From the NCBI GenBank assembly GCA_028023455.1, contig JAQFVV010012395.1:2668001-2732000 (forward strand): a stretch of DNA of 64,000 nucleotides, written 5' to 3'. The translations under genes were made by a program, and so were the position numbers. Positions within the stretch are counted from its first letter, which is position 1; each line of letters starts with the position of its first letter. Shown one piece after another: positions 11,740 to 23,493 of this stretch. This stretch comes from Epiperipatus broadwayi (taxonomy: Eukaryota; Onychophora; Udeonychophora; Euonychophora; Peripatidae). The notes beneath the pieces are model-generated. The model searched no databases, had not been told where the DNA came from, and saw only the letters and a program-made list of their open reading frames with translations.

Positions 11740-11850
11740 TTAGAACAGTGATTAAGTGTTGAACTTTGTAACTAAAAGTCAATAAATTATGGCCCTTAGT
11801 TCTGCTATTTCCAATGCTGAAATTTTTTATGAATCCTTGCATTAGCTAGC
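11740..11850 (+). repeat. tRNA-derived SINE family 1, degenerate copy
   Basis: It shares the word order aacagtgattaag, then aaattatggcccttagttctgct and atttccaat, with copies at 18078, 18885, 29270 and 29900. The shared core attgtagttcaattctgtcac contains a polymerase III B-box-like word (GTTCAATTC). The copy is divergent and its ends are approximate. Confidence 0.45.
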
Positions 11851-11883
11851 TTCAAATCAGCCTCTAAATTATGTTTTAAATCG

Positions 11884-11955
11884 GATTCCAGAAGATTTTG
11901 CGAAATCTAGAAAGAGACCACCTGTAAGATAGGTGGATAAGATTTTCTGGATTGA
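11884..11955 (+). repeat. 3' scrap of the RTE-like LINE
   Basis: Translation gives RKRPPVR, a stop, then VDKIFW, matching RKRPHVR-stop-MK in the longer fragment at 40249-40965 (position about 40830). It corresponds to the R-x-R-P-x-x-R-W block near the C-terminus of RTE-type ORF2. Only about 70 bp can be recognised. Confidence 0.5.
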
Positions 11956-12274
11956 CATGAAATTGTGCTATATATAGGAAGTATTTGAAAAATTTGGAAG
12001 TTCTTTATTTTGCAAATGACGATTGTGATTTAGTTTCGTTATAAAAATAATATGAAACATGTATCGACAGAATAATTAAATAATTTTCTGTTTAATGCAT
12101 ACGCTGACTCATTCAATTCAGTCATAGACTTGTATTTTAATATTCGTCAATGTTTTTTTACCCTTCAAATAGAAAAAGAAAATAAGTTAAATTATCGAAA
12201 TACATTCAAGTTATCTGTTTGCATAGCCTGAATATAGGCCCAAGCAAAGCGAGTTTATATATATTAGACATATG

Positions 12275-12345
12275 TTCAGCGCATTAGTAGAGCAATGGAT
12301 TTGAAAATTCAAAGTTCCAATTCGAGTCTATCACTTCCTGTGCGT
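12275..12345 (+). repeat. tRNA-like SINE fragment, split by another SINE
   Basis: The segment has an A-box-like ttagtagagcaatgga, an anticodon-stem-like ttgaaaattcaa and a B-box-like ttcgagtct, followed by tatcacttcc as in SINE family 1. The tRNA-Gly SINE at 12361-12451 inserted directly behind it. Confidence 0.5.
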
Positions 12346-12360
12346 TAATATTATGTACTT

Positions 12361-12451
12361 TTTTTTTTCATGTGTCAAATGCGTTGAAAGCGAACCCGAC
12401 ACAGCTGCTTGGAAGGCAGCTATGCTAACCACTAGGCCACCAATGCTTGAC
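12361..12451 (-). mobile_element. tRNA-Gly(TCC)-derived SINE with perfect 15-bp target duplication
   Basis: The minus strand reads like a tRNA-Gly(TCC): ggtggcctagtggttagca (A box), gctgccttccaagcagc (anticodon arm, loop cttccaa, anticodon TCC) and gtcgggttcgc (B box). A 20-nt tail and an A-run (T-run on +) follow. It lacks a paired acceptor 3' half, so it is a SINE or processed copy rather than a working tRNA gene. The 15-mer taatattatgtactt stands on both sides (12346-12360 and 12452-12466), the mark of LINE-machinery insertion; the perfect duplication says the event is recent. Related copies lie at 43786-43880 and 47735-47815. Confidence 0.9.
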
Positions 12452-12466
12452 TAATATTATGTACTT

Positions 12467-13430
12467 TCCCGACCAAACGATAATATGCGTACGAATATAT
12501 CATTATTATATATCTAAGTAATATTTAAACACTTTAGTTCTTTCGTTAAGCAGAACTTTGTAAATAATCAAAGATTTTCAAATTGATTCCGGTCTGAAGA
12601 AGGGGGAGGATTCAATTTGGCAATTGGAACGTTTGTGCTACCTTTGTTATTCTGACTTCCAGTTCATATACTAATTTAGAGTATTTTAAAAATATAAACG
12701 CTTAATATACTATTTAAATAATTAAATTAAGATTACCTTCGAATTTTCCCTTTCCTAACCTTTGTGAGTTGCAAAATTGCCTGCTATCATTTATTAATTC
12801 ATTAATATACATCCATCTTTCGAATGTGAGTTTTTTTTCTTTGTTTTTTTTTATTTACAAAAAACTCTATTAAGACAAATAGTTTGAATATAAAATCACT
12901 GGCTTTTAATCACGTGTTTGAATTGCCAATAGTTTTGTTGGCAATCTTCCAGATGGTCATGCAAGCAGTCCAAACATTTGTTGAGTCAGTTAAACTTTGA
13001 GCCAATCAGTATCCCTGTATTACGAGCCATGTCCAAATTGTAGTTTAGGGAATGCTTTTTCTGGTCTTCATCTCTCTAATATTCAGTAAGTACAATTTTA
13101 ATATATAATAGCCTGGTTACAAGCAAAACATATCTTTGTTTTCACAAGTTTTCGCAATTATCGTTTTTTTTTTTGTTATTAAAGTTGAGTTTTTTTTATT
13201 TTTTCCAATTAAAATTTTTCAATATTAAAAAGTGCGATTAGATGTATACCCACCTACTGATGAAAATATGTGAATGTTGATACGTGTTTACGTATTTAAA
13301 AAGTAGATTATAATAGAAGTGTTTGTATTATGAAGCATGACTGCATGTATAGAAATATGTAAATTAATTAGTTTGAAATGTGTTAGTACCGATGTATATA
13401 TAAAATTAAAAAAGTATAAATATATTGAAT
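12467..13430. other. Intergenic; one PLE-like motif, otherwise nothing recognised
   Basis: At 12594-12645 the words ctgaagaaggggg and ggaacgtttgtgc sit in the order seen in the hammerhead-like repeats elsewhere in the window, but the match is weak. No ORF is supported. Confidence 0.35.
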
Positions 13431-13433
13431 TAA

Positions 13434-13575
13434 GGGAAGGGCCTTGTGGTGCAACTATATAGCATATTCGCCTGCCATAATTGCTCAGTTGAAAATGTTT
13501 TCAGTAAGTATTTTTTGTTCTTCTGCTAACTGGCCCGTAGCCAATCCCGATAATTAGTCGGTTAACTATTTTTAG
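13434..13575 (+). repeat. tRNA-Gly(GCC)-like SINE
   Basis: The head gggccttgtggtgcaact then agcatattcgcctgccat resembles a tRNA D-arm and anticodon arm with loop ctgccat (anticodon GCC). The T-arm is degenerate (ctcagttgaaaat). A downstream body with aactggcccgtagcc and cggttaac follows. This head differs from the TCC-type SINE, so it is a separate family. No target duplication was identified. Confidence 0.55.
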
Positions 13576-13579
13576 AGAG

Positions 13580-14965
13580 TAAAACTAGGGGAAAAAAATT
13601 CAAAAACGTCTCTACCCAACAGTTAGAAAATCCGAAGCAATGCTTTCTCCTTCATGAGTGATTATTGGAAAAGGCTTTGCTTCCATTGGGTTATTTAAAC
13701 GCTGCCTTACCTATCTTATATATGTAATGAATTTAGATATATATATATAACTTGCCTGTACCAGGTAACCCACAAATCAGTTTAATATGCATGTGAAGCA
13801 ATTGATGGTTGATGCTTCTAATCCTCTAATAGCCATATGGCACTATCATATATTAAAGGTTCTTTGAAGAGTGTTGTGTGATAATGATTTGTAGTAAGAA
13901 AGTAACTGCTGTGCCTTATGATTTGGCTACTTTTTCCACTTCTCTTTACTGCAATTATACTTTTTAAGTTTATCTAGCTTTTTTTTTTCCCATATGCATT
14001 AGACTCATTTTGAAAATTATTCTTTCTTAAGTAGTATATTAAGTTAGGGCCATACAATGAAGTTATTAGGCAACATTATGTTATTGCCATTGATAGTATC
14101 CAATCATTATAAACTTATTTTCTATTGCTTATCCTTTTAGTATAGCTATTACAACTTTCATTTTCAGGATTATCATTAATAGTAATCTTTTCTATATTCA
14201 AAACAATTATATAAAAATATTTTCTGTGAATATGACTAAATATTGGGATACTAGAATAAATTGGGTTAAGGAAAAATAATAAATTATCACTAGCAAAGGT
14301 CAACTATTATTGGTTATAATACTTTATTACATAGTTAAAAATCTGATTCAACAATGAAAAGAATAGTGTATCATACATGCATGTAATACTTACCAATTGC
14401 ATGCTATCTTGATGTAAATTCTAGGATTGGTCAAAATTTTAATTTTGAGAAATTTGAGCATCTTTGACCCAGACTCGATAAATATTACAATTTTTGAAAA
14501 CAGTTCTTAGAATAATAAAAATCACATTTATTTTATTATAATACCTAATTGTAATTTTCTAAAAGATTGCATTTAATTGAATTCATTTACCGGGCTTATA
14601 AAAATTTTGTGCAACATTGATTTTTTTGTCTGTGGTATTACTATCTAAAGTTTAAATGCATGTGTTTTACTAAACTTCAATGTCTCTTATAAATCAGCAC
14701 AATATAGTCAAAACTTCACCAAGATTATCAGATAATGCAAAAGCTTTGAGAGACAGCCCAAATCCTGAAAAAGTATGGTTTTTATTATCTACCGATAATG
14801 TTTTGAATGAAATTATGTGGACAATTTAAAAAGGAGAAGCAGAAAATGTAGCAGGCCCATATGTATAGAGCATATCAAGAAAACATGCAGTAAATGTTTT
14901 AATCTGAAATAAAATCTTTTAAAACTATTTGTGTTACTTCTTTTAAATGCTCATGAGCAGTATCA
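13580..14965. other. Intergenic, no gene recognised
   Basis: AT-rich, short chance ORFs only, a (AT)n run at 13738-13750. Confidence 0.5.
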
Positions 14966-14970
14966 TTATA

Positions 14971-15564
14971 AACATCACATGATCACCATTTCTTATGCTT
15001 GCTTATAACTGTTGTTAAAACAAGCAAAACTCACTATACGTATTGCCATTCACTGCAAGCTAGGTAATCAATGGATGCCAGAAGACTTGTGCATAAAATC
15101 TCCATCTAGTGCTTACTCATCCAATATCCTCAAACTAGTTTCTGGCTTGGGGCCTTCGTCAGTGAAGAGCCTTGGATCTGAGAGCACTGCACCTAGATTT
15201 TAGGATCTAATGCAACCCTCCAGCAGCTACCTTTTATCTTTACTTAACTACAAAACTATGAGTCTTAAATTGAAAACACCTTAATATTTTCAATCCAAGC
15301 TCATCAGCTTATATAGTTTTGTAGTTAAGTAGAGATAAAAGGTGCCTGCTGGAGGATTGCATTAGATCCTAAGATCTAGGTGCAGTGCTCTCAGATCCAA
15401 GGCTCCTCACTGATGAAGGCCACAAACCAGAAACCAATCTGGGGATATTGGATGAGTAGGCACTAGATGGGGATTTTATGCACAAGTCTTCTGGCATCCA
15501 TTGATTACTCTAGCTTGCAGTGAGTGGCAATACGTATAGTGAGTGTTGCCTGTTTTAATAACAG
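14971..15564. mobile_element. Foldback/MITE element FB1, full-length copy
   Basis: A nearly complete palindrome. The left arm (about 15008-15258) is matched by the inverse complement at 15311-15564, from ctgttgttaaaacaagc through gcaagct, ggatgccagaagacttgtg, cttcgtcagtgaag and ggatctaatgcaaccctcc to tacaaaact. The loop is about 50 bp. The left side has 37 bp more (acatcacatgatcacc...) that recurs in the 28.7-kb copy and, inverted, in the 26-kb copy, so the true terminus lies there. No transposase is encoded, so it is a non-autonomous element mobilised in trans. Transcripts would fold into a long hairpin. Confidence 0.85.
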
Positions 15565-15569
15565 TATCA

Positions 15570-18070
15570 TTATATTGTGAGCAGCATTTACATTACAAAA
15601 CTGCTTTGTAGTTATTGTGGGTTAACTGAATTAGAAGAATAGCACATTTGATATTGTCAATTATGACTTTGTACTAAGTTAATAAATTAAGGTATGCATG
15701 TTGTTTGCATGAATTCATTTTGTAAAATAGAACTGAATATTTTTTTAATAATTGATAAATTCTCAGTTAAATTTAGATAGTTTACTCATAACCATTCATT
15801 TATGGTTCATAATTGTGTATCTACATATTTCAAAATGAAATGCAATTTTAATAGGGTTGATAAATGAGTAAGGATGGATGATATTTACATGCTTATGAAT
15901 TTTTCTGTACATGCTTATATATTTATCTATAAATATTTCAAATATCATATATGGTTGTATAGAATTATAATGTTTAGAATGATGATATATTAATGTCTTT
16001 CAAGTCTTTTATAATTTTGAATCATAAAGTACCAGAATTGGATTAAAAAATGAAAAACCAACTCCTAACAAATTAGTATGGCATGAAGAAATAGAAAATA
16101 CTATGACTTAAAATTTGAAATTCAAAAACAATTTAAATATAAATGAAGGAAATGTGTTTTTAGAAGCAATCACAATATATTTTGAAATATGCAAGCTCTC
16201 TATAGTAATTATATGAAAAAGGTTAAAATTTGTAAAATTTAAGCTATTTTTTTTTATTAATCAGGGGTTCCAGTAATTGTATTACAAATATAATAAATCA
16301 ATGATTTTAAAGTAATCAAATGATTAGCTGCCCTGAAGGTAATAAGACTTTTGAGCATTCAACTGACAGATTGAGTTTTTATCAAGGAATTTTTAGCTTT
16401 CAAATCCATTCTACCATTACAATCAATAATTTCAGGCATAAAAATAAACACTTAAATGAAAAAATAGTGTAAGAAATATTATAATACAAAATTACTACGA
16501 GTCAGTTTTTTATTGTAATCTTAGCTTAATTTTTTTTTAAAAATTATAAATTTTTTTTACAAAAAATATTTATCAAGCCAGAGAGACATTGGAACTGAAC
16601 TTTTGCACCAAACAGAGATAATAAAGAGCTGATTTTTGAAAGTTCCACTAAATTTTGAATAATCTGCTGTAGTCAAAACCATCTCAAATTTTTGAGACAT
16701 TTTTTATTGCAGTTAGGTGTATAAACAATAACTCATTTCCTTACAATGAAAAAAATTGGCAAGGATTATTCAGTAAACTTCTTTCAAATATTTGAATGCC
16801 TTTTTTTTCTTTAAAAAATAAAACTATCAATACTGAAAAAAAAATTATTATAAAGTTATATTCAATTGTTTTAAATTGTGAATAAAAACTAGTACTGTAA
16901 TTTGTCTATTAATATTTTTTTTTCTTTAATAAACAATATGATTTTTAATGTACAAATATTTGTTATAGTTATTTTGATTACTGTACTGGGAATTATGATT
17001 ATTCATCTAATATTTCTGAGAATATTACAAATAGCAAAAACAAAAGACTATTTAGAAAAATAGTTAGTGGTTATGTAATATTTTAAAGTACTTTAAGTAA
17101 ACCAAAATGGCAATTCCTATTTTTAATAAATGTACAATTTTGAGGGCCTATAATCTACCAAAGATATGTTAATTGTAAATTAAAACAAAATTAATAAATC
17201 AGTTGTTAAGTTTAAAAAAGGCAATACATTTCATTAAGAAGCTTTATTTCAATTTTTTTTGTCTTACTTATAATGTGGGAAGTGACGAGACACTCTTAAC
17301 ATTGTCGTACTTTGGTTCAATTCAGCATGCTTCTTTTTGCCGGCTGTTTTTTTTTTGGTAAATTGTCATAATGATAAAAATTTGAAACCTTCTTGTCACA
17401 GAACGTGATGCAGTGGACTATTTCTAAAGGTACAGGATCTTACCTGCCTGAAAAGTGTGCATTAATGGGCATAATATGATTGCACATTGATGACATGAAT
17501 AAAGTGTAAATATTGTATTTATTTATTTTCATTTTTCTATTAATAAATTAATCCAAAAAGAAAAAAAGAAAATAAACTGTAAATATTGTATTTAATTTTG
17601 CCGCAATGATTTTTTTAAAAAAAAATAACAGTGATAAAAAATACAATGTAATTATTAAATATGACATTTCCTAGCATGTATTTTTTTTGTAAACATTTTT
17701 GGGGGCCCTGAAACTGTAGATTTATCAAAAATATGGGCTGTCATCTTGGTTTACTTGAAAACTCACAAGTACCTATTTTAATCATTACTATTTAATAAGA
17801 TAAATGTAATCTCAAACAGATGAGTTATTTAAATATGTAAGTAAATAACGAAAGTATGAAATTTAAGACATACAACTTACTAATGTATCCAAATAAAGAA
17901 AAAGTATGAAGGAGGAAAAAAAATAGTAAATAATAATTGCATAAAACTTGAAATAGATGTCTAATAATTACAGTTAAGCTGTTATTGATAAAAATAATGT
18001 TTGAGACAATTTATTAACTCCAGTTCAGTAAACAAAAATATTTTTTTACAGTGAATATTAGTGTCTATTA
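15570..18070. other. Intergenic, no gene recognised
   Basis: AT-rich with many poly-A/T runs. The word tgtaaatattgtattta occurs at about 17507 and 17578. A slightly less AT-rich patch at 17280-17480 has a minus-strand caggtaaga donor-like word near 17440, but no coherent exon. Confidence 0.45.
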
Positions 18071-18077
18071 TTATTAG

Positions 18078-18200
18078 TGCCTTGCATAGTTTGGTGCAGT
18101 AGTCGAATGGCTGACTGGAGCCGATTGTAGCCCTGTTTTTTCCCTTTTTATGCTCATACTTCTCATTAACTCCTGATTAATAAACCATTTGATTATTTAT
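18078..18200 (+). repeat. tRNA-derived SINE family 1
   Basis: The order ggtgcagtagtcgaatgg, gactggagcc, gattgtagccctg, then aataaaccatttgattat matches the copy at 29270-29400 (attgtagcccaattctgtc, aataaaaccatttc) and other members. The head resembles a tRNA with A-box-like and B-box-like words, and the tail is an AT-rich shared body. Confidence 0.6.
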
Positions 18201-18204
18201 TTTA

Positions 18205-18880
18205 ATTTTATAATTATTACTTATATTTGAATAATAAAATATAAAATATAAATTTTTATAAAATAAATTGTAATTCATACAATTATCATTTGATTCACAA
18301 GCTTGTTGCTTAAGTTATGTTATATATACAACACATTATTACACCATAATGTGGCAGTATTAGTGTCTACTAGTTAAAGCATATTTATTAATTATAATTA
18401 ATGTTTAATTCTAAGAATTTTTATATTTACTCGAAATTTAAATTCACAAATATTTACCTTATTTTCCAATACTTTTAACAGTAGTTCATAATTTTTAACT
18501 ATTATGTCTATATATCAAAATTCTCCATGAAATGAATATATTATCATAGTGTCAATGCATTTGCATGCTATATCCATGGCCTTGGGTGAATATTGAAAAT
18601 TGTTTAGTTAGCTTAGGAATTCTCAAGTAAGTTAAAAGATTTTTTCCCAGTAATTTATCTATAGCCAATACAGCTTATCATACATTCTCAATTGGCAAAT
18701 TGAACATCTAATTGTTTTAGCTGGAGGATAAAGGAAGTCTTAGACAAGTAGAATTGATCACTGAGTATTGATGTACTGACTATAAAGAAAAAAAAAAACC
18801 GAATGTAATTTAAAACAATTTCTTTCACTAAAGTAGAATATGCTCGGCCTATAATATATATTTTTTTAAAAATTCTTATT
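18205..18880. other. Intergenic, no gene recognised
   Basis: AT-rich, nothing supported. Confidence 0.5.
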
Positions 18881-18884
18881 CTAT

Positions 18885-18975
18885 CATTGTGTAGTTTAGC
18901 ACAGAGTGACAGAAATCCATGGATTGTAGTTCAGATTTGTCACTTTTGGGTACAATTTCATGTGAAATAATGATC
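18885..18975 (+). repeat. tRNA-derived SINE family 1
   Basis: Contains gtttagcacagagtgacagaa and ggattgtagttcagatttgtcac, then ttttgggtacaatttc, aligned with the 29900-30040 copy (gattgcagttcaattttgttac, ttttgattccaata). Confidence 0.55.
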
Positions 18976-19324
18976 AACATATATATATGAAACACAGCTA
19001 AAGGGGATTGACTTTCAATTCAGTTTGAATATTTAATGCTTTATCTAGGATCTTATTTAACTGTATTCATATAGAGTTTATCCCCAGTTAGAAAGCAATG
19101 TGATCTAATTCCTAAAGGGCAAATAATTAAAAGTTGAAAGATCAGCTGTTTTCAAAGTCAGTTTAATATAAGTTTTTTCATTTATCATGATTACTAAAAA
19201 TTTTTGTTAGTACATCATATTGTAAAAACCCAAATATTTATAGGGTAAGAAATTATGCATATTCTACTTTTGTTATTAATAACATTAAATTTGAATTTCA
19301 AAAATCTTAACACATTTCACTTTT

Positions 19325-19400
19325 CAGCAAAAAAAAAAAACTTTTATTATTGATTACAGTTTCGACTGTACCATGCATTCTTCATCAGATCTACAAAATT
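19325..19400 (-). repeat. Hammerhead-like / Penelope-type terminal repeat, copy 1
   Basis: The minus strand reads gatCTGATGA, an 18-nt segment, GAAActg and then an AT-rich tail ending in an A/T run. The words CTGATGA and GAAA in this order are the two conserved strands of the hammerhead ribozyme core, which is known from Penelope-like element termini. Related copies are at 35700, 38170 and 41259-41646. Helices I and III are not obvious, so catalytic ability is unproven. Confidence 0.45.
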
Positions 19401-19404
19401 TGAA

Positions 19405-21930
19405 CACACATAAAAATACAACCATTAAAATACATTATTTTATATAAAATTAAAAATATAAAAATAAATAATATAATAACATTAAATCCTATTAATTAAA
19501 TATTTTTAAATGTAGTAAGACATATAATAATAGTATTTTTTTAATTTTTTAAATATAAATTATTTTATGCATTTTAAATCTTTAGAAAATACTCTTCCTT
19601 TAAATAAAACAAATATTTTTGTTTGTTATTAATAGGAATCATTTTAACTGGTTTTTTATTATTGTGATGATCTAAAAAATAAACAAGCAAGACATTCCTT
19701 TTGCCAAGTGTATTTTTAATTTCCAAATTAAGATAATGAAAACAAACTTTAAAAAACATTAATTAAATCTCTTTTTGAATTTAGTATACATATAATAATA
19801 CTCTGAGTATTATAAAAAATTGAAGTCAGTAGACTAGCTTCTTAGAATGTATTATTAAATAATATAGATTATGGCTTATGTATTCATCCAGATGTATTTT
19901 AGAGGCATTTAATATTTTGAAACAACATTTATTAAATGAAGTTAATAATGTGGAAAATAACTACATAAGGGAGAATTGGAAAATGAATATTCTAGTTTGT
20001 ACTAAAATTATTACCCTATCTTATTTTTTATATAATCAATTCAACCTGGAATTCCTCTCACTCAAGAATCATTGTAACTTCACTTAGATGGAAGTACAAT
20101 TGCACATATGTATTTATACAGGATTAATGAGCAGTTTTAAAATGGACAGCAACAAACCATTAATCAAACTGAGTGTATTTTTCATTTGAGAATCTTCTAC
20201 AAAATGAAAAAAAAAGGCAGTAGTAGAAAAAGACATGTTTTTTTATGTCTATTGAGAATAAAAAAATATGATATAAATATGTGTTGTTTGTTCTTTTAAT
20301 ACGATATACCATTTGCATATGTAGGGTTATTTTCAGGTCATTACACAAATGCATATCATTAAGATTAAAAATTATTTTTAATACTACTTAATGTTTACCA
20401 TGCTTGTGTTAATTTAAAAATTAGAAATAAATTTTTAGTAAAAATAATTATTTTAAGATTAAGGTAAATTAAATAGCTAATGCGATTTTTATTGATAATG
20501 AATAAAAGAAAAACAATGGTACCTTAAGTTAAATTAATTTATAATTTTAAAAAACCCAACAAAATGCTTTTTTAATATGTATCAATTACTACAGCAAAAA
20601 TGATACTTAATTAAATATTTTTAATATTTACTTTAGAACTATTTAATTTAAAATTAGGAGTATATGCTCACTATTTTATTTTTTTAAAATTAGAATAACT
20701 CAAAAAAAAATTAAGGTATAGCTTTTGTTTAAAGTTTAAAATATATAATAAATTAAGTTATACCTGTACTTAAAAATAAATAAATTGCTATTACAATACA
20801 TATCACTAAAATTAAAAAATGATGTTTAATTAATATGTTTTTAATGTTATTAATAAATTAGAAAATAGGTTATATTTCATTTCTCATTTCCCATAGAATG
20901 ACCATATATTTACTATAGAAAAATATTTCAGTAAATAGAGCTTTTTAGCATTTCATCTTTAGGCATTATCATTTAGTCTTTAAATAATCTGTATTTTTGC
21001 TATTGGTGATTTAGTTATATATCCACACATTCAAACACATGATATTTATAAAAAAATAGCTGTACTTGCCACTTTGCTAGTGAAATAGAACAAAAGAATA
21101 TATATGTTCATACAGCTTATATATTTATGTATTATTTACATGAAATAATAATACATGAGCTATCAATAGCAGTATCACAAAAAATGTAACTTTTTACTAT
21201 AGTTATATTACTGAATTTAATCAACTTTTAAGATTTTAGTTTAAATATATTTTTTATGCGATAAATTAATTTTTAAAAATAACTGAAATTTTAATATTGT
21301 GATATTTTATTCATGCTCCATTTGTTAATGAGAAATGAAATACATGATACAAGTGAAATTTAATTAATTTAAAATATATTTATGAAATCAAATTTTACCT
21401 CACTTTACCAAAAATTATAAATCTCAATTTCTCTAGTATATATTTCAGTATGCAGACTACAACATACTTTATACTCAAACATTTTTCCAATGTCTATAAT
21501 CATTTAATCAGTGCTGTCCCTTTTTGTACTTTTATGAAATCATGTAAAAATGATTATGATTTTAACACATTTTTATATTGCAAATTACTAAAGGTTTTAA
21601 AACAAGGACCATAAAGCAAAAATACGTAGGCTATGCAATTCTTTAAAAAAAAAAAAAAAAAAGAAAATCATACAAGATACTGAACCGGGTACTTCCGAAA
21701 TTAGTTTATTACACATCTTCATTTCATCTTAAATATTTCAATTTTATTTTATCTTAACCAACTTATTTACTATCTTTTAATATCTGCACTTTAATACATT
21801 TACTTTAATAAGCTTATTATCAAACTCAATATATATTTATTCTTTATATTTCTTTTCTTATATTCTTAACCATATTTATTTAACAATGAATTTTATATTT
21901 CTTATTTCCTTATATAATTATTCACTTATA
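19405..21930. other. Intergenic, no gene recognised
   Basis: Among the most AT-rich parts of the window. It has a poly-A run of about 18 at 21645-21662. No ORF or repeat pair is supported. Confidence 0.5.
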
Positions 21931-21939
21931 TCTTAAACA

Positions 21940-22060
21940 TGGGGACGAACTGGCACTTCAAGCAGAGGGGGTGAATACCATTGATAGCCTAACCTTCAAC
22001 AATACCCACAGTCAGATCAAGGCTATACGAAGCTCAACCAAGACCATATTTCCTGACCGT
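21940..22060 (+). repeat. LTR-end-like fragment, related to 37385-37553
   Basis: It begins ggggacgaactggcacttc and continues through ttgatagc and tcaacaat, the same order found on the minus strand at 37553-37440 (there preceded by tgttac). TGTTACGGGG-type starts followed by gaactggcac are typical of Gypsy-type LTR ends. Only about 100 bp are shared; no coding region or second LTR was found. Confidence 0.5.
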
Positions 22061-22479
22061 AGCCTACCTTGACTTCTGGAACAAAAACCTGTCATCAAAA
22101 GCATTTTATTTGTTTTGAGGATCAAACTCTGGTGAAAACTGACTATATGTTATATAGCCAGCATGCTCAGATGACAGGCACACTAATCCAGTGCTTGAAA
22201 TATTCCAAACTAGCTCCTATTCTTAATCATAGGGATCCAGCACATTTAACTTAATACATATAACATTTATATCTTTAAATAAATGGTGACACAGTGACAA
22301 GAGAGAAGAGAGGATAAACCACATAATACTTAAGCAAACTATTTAATCATGCACACATATTTAATATAACATAATATGAAAATTTACATAGAAAAAAAAT
22401 TAATCAGGTCAAATTTTATAATAGTCTTTTGTTAAGTTCATTTCATTTAAAATAAAGCATCTAGACAGTGATCAAAATA

Positions 22480-22860
22480 TATCTACCTAGGTTTTCATGA
22501 TTTTCAATTTTCAACTGGTTGGCCTTTGGTGTTCCATCGATGTTTTCAGGGCTTATTTTCCATTATTCGGCTTGACAATGTGAGAGAGTTTGTGGCAGTA
22601 TCTATTCCACTATTCTGGAATTGGCTCCAGATGTTGGTTTAGGTGAAGACAGTTGATTTTGTGGAGGATGTTGGGTCATGAAGCCCAGTTGAACACTCAG
22701 GCTTTCTAGCAATTGCATGTTGCTAATTCTTCAGCTTCTGCAATAATATTATCCACAACAGTAATGATTGGCTCTATATTGCACTTAGATTTCTGAATCT
22801 CTGGATAACTGAATGAATCAATAATGGAATGAAGACTGGAATGAATAACAATAGACATCT
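22480..22860. other. Less AT-rich island of unknown nature
   Basis: This patch is clearly less AT-rich than its surroundings. The minus strand has an open stretch near 22790-22700 (IIAEAEELATCNC) interrupted by stops further on. It may be a decayed transposon ORF or exon; no family was recognised. Confidence 0.3.
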
Positions 22861-23493
22861 GTGATTTTTATATTTTTCTCTCCCATTGTTCATAGTTTAT
22901 TTTTATCTTAACTTAAATCCGTCTTTTAATTAATTTTACATTTTCTTTAATCTAATCTTTTTCCTAAATTAATCTCTCTTGATACATTTATGCTGATGAG
23001 ATAGTCTACAAAGATTTTTTAATTAATTCAATTGTCAGTAATTTTTTAATTTCTTTTAGCTTACAAAAATGAGTGTGTTTTTAAATTCTTTTTTTATAAT
23101 TCTTTCCCCCACTGTTATTAATTAGCTTTATTCTATTTTAAAAGAATAATATAACACAATCTTTTTATTTTACAAAATTGCATTTTAAAATGTACTTCTT
23201 AACTAATTATTTCTTTAACTTTTCTTTCTTTCTTAATAAATTTGATAATATATTTTTAAATTTTGAAATATGTAATGCAGATATGTATGTTTTATAACAT
23301 ATATCTCGCTAGAGTTATAATATATAAAGATTGGTGCAATATTTGATGAATTATTAAATATCAAACTTTCACATTTATATTGTAATACGAGTAACGATAA
23401 TTGAGTGGTAATACTATCAATATTTCAGCAATTTTAATGTGGTGCTGACATTTTCTGCTTTTCATTTTGGTGTTAATTGGGTTTATTTTAATA

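Noticed and set aside
12361-12451. Functional tRNA-Gly gene on the minus strand
   Set aside because: The 3' half after the B box does not pair with the acceptor stem, an A-run follows, and a 15-bp target duplication flanks it; it is a SINE.
17400-17480. Minus-strand exon with caggtaaga donor
   Set aside because: The open frame behind it is short and has no protein-like character; a donor word alone is not enough.
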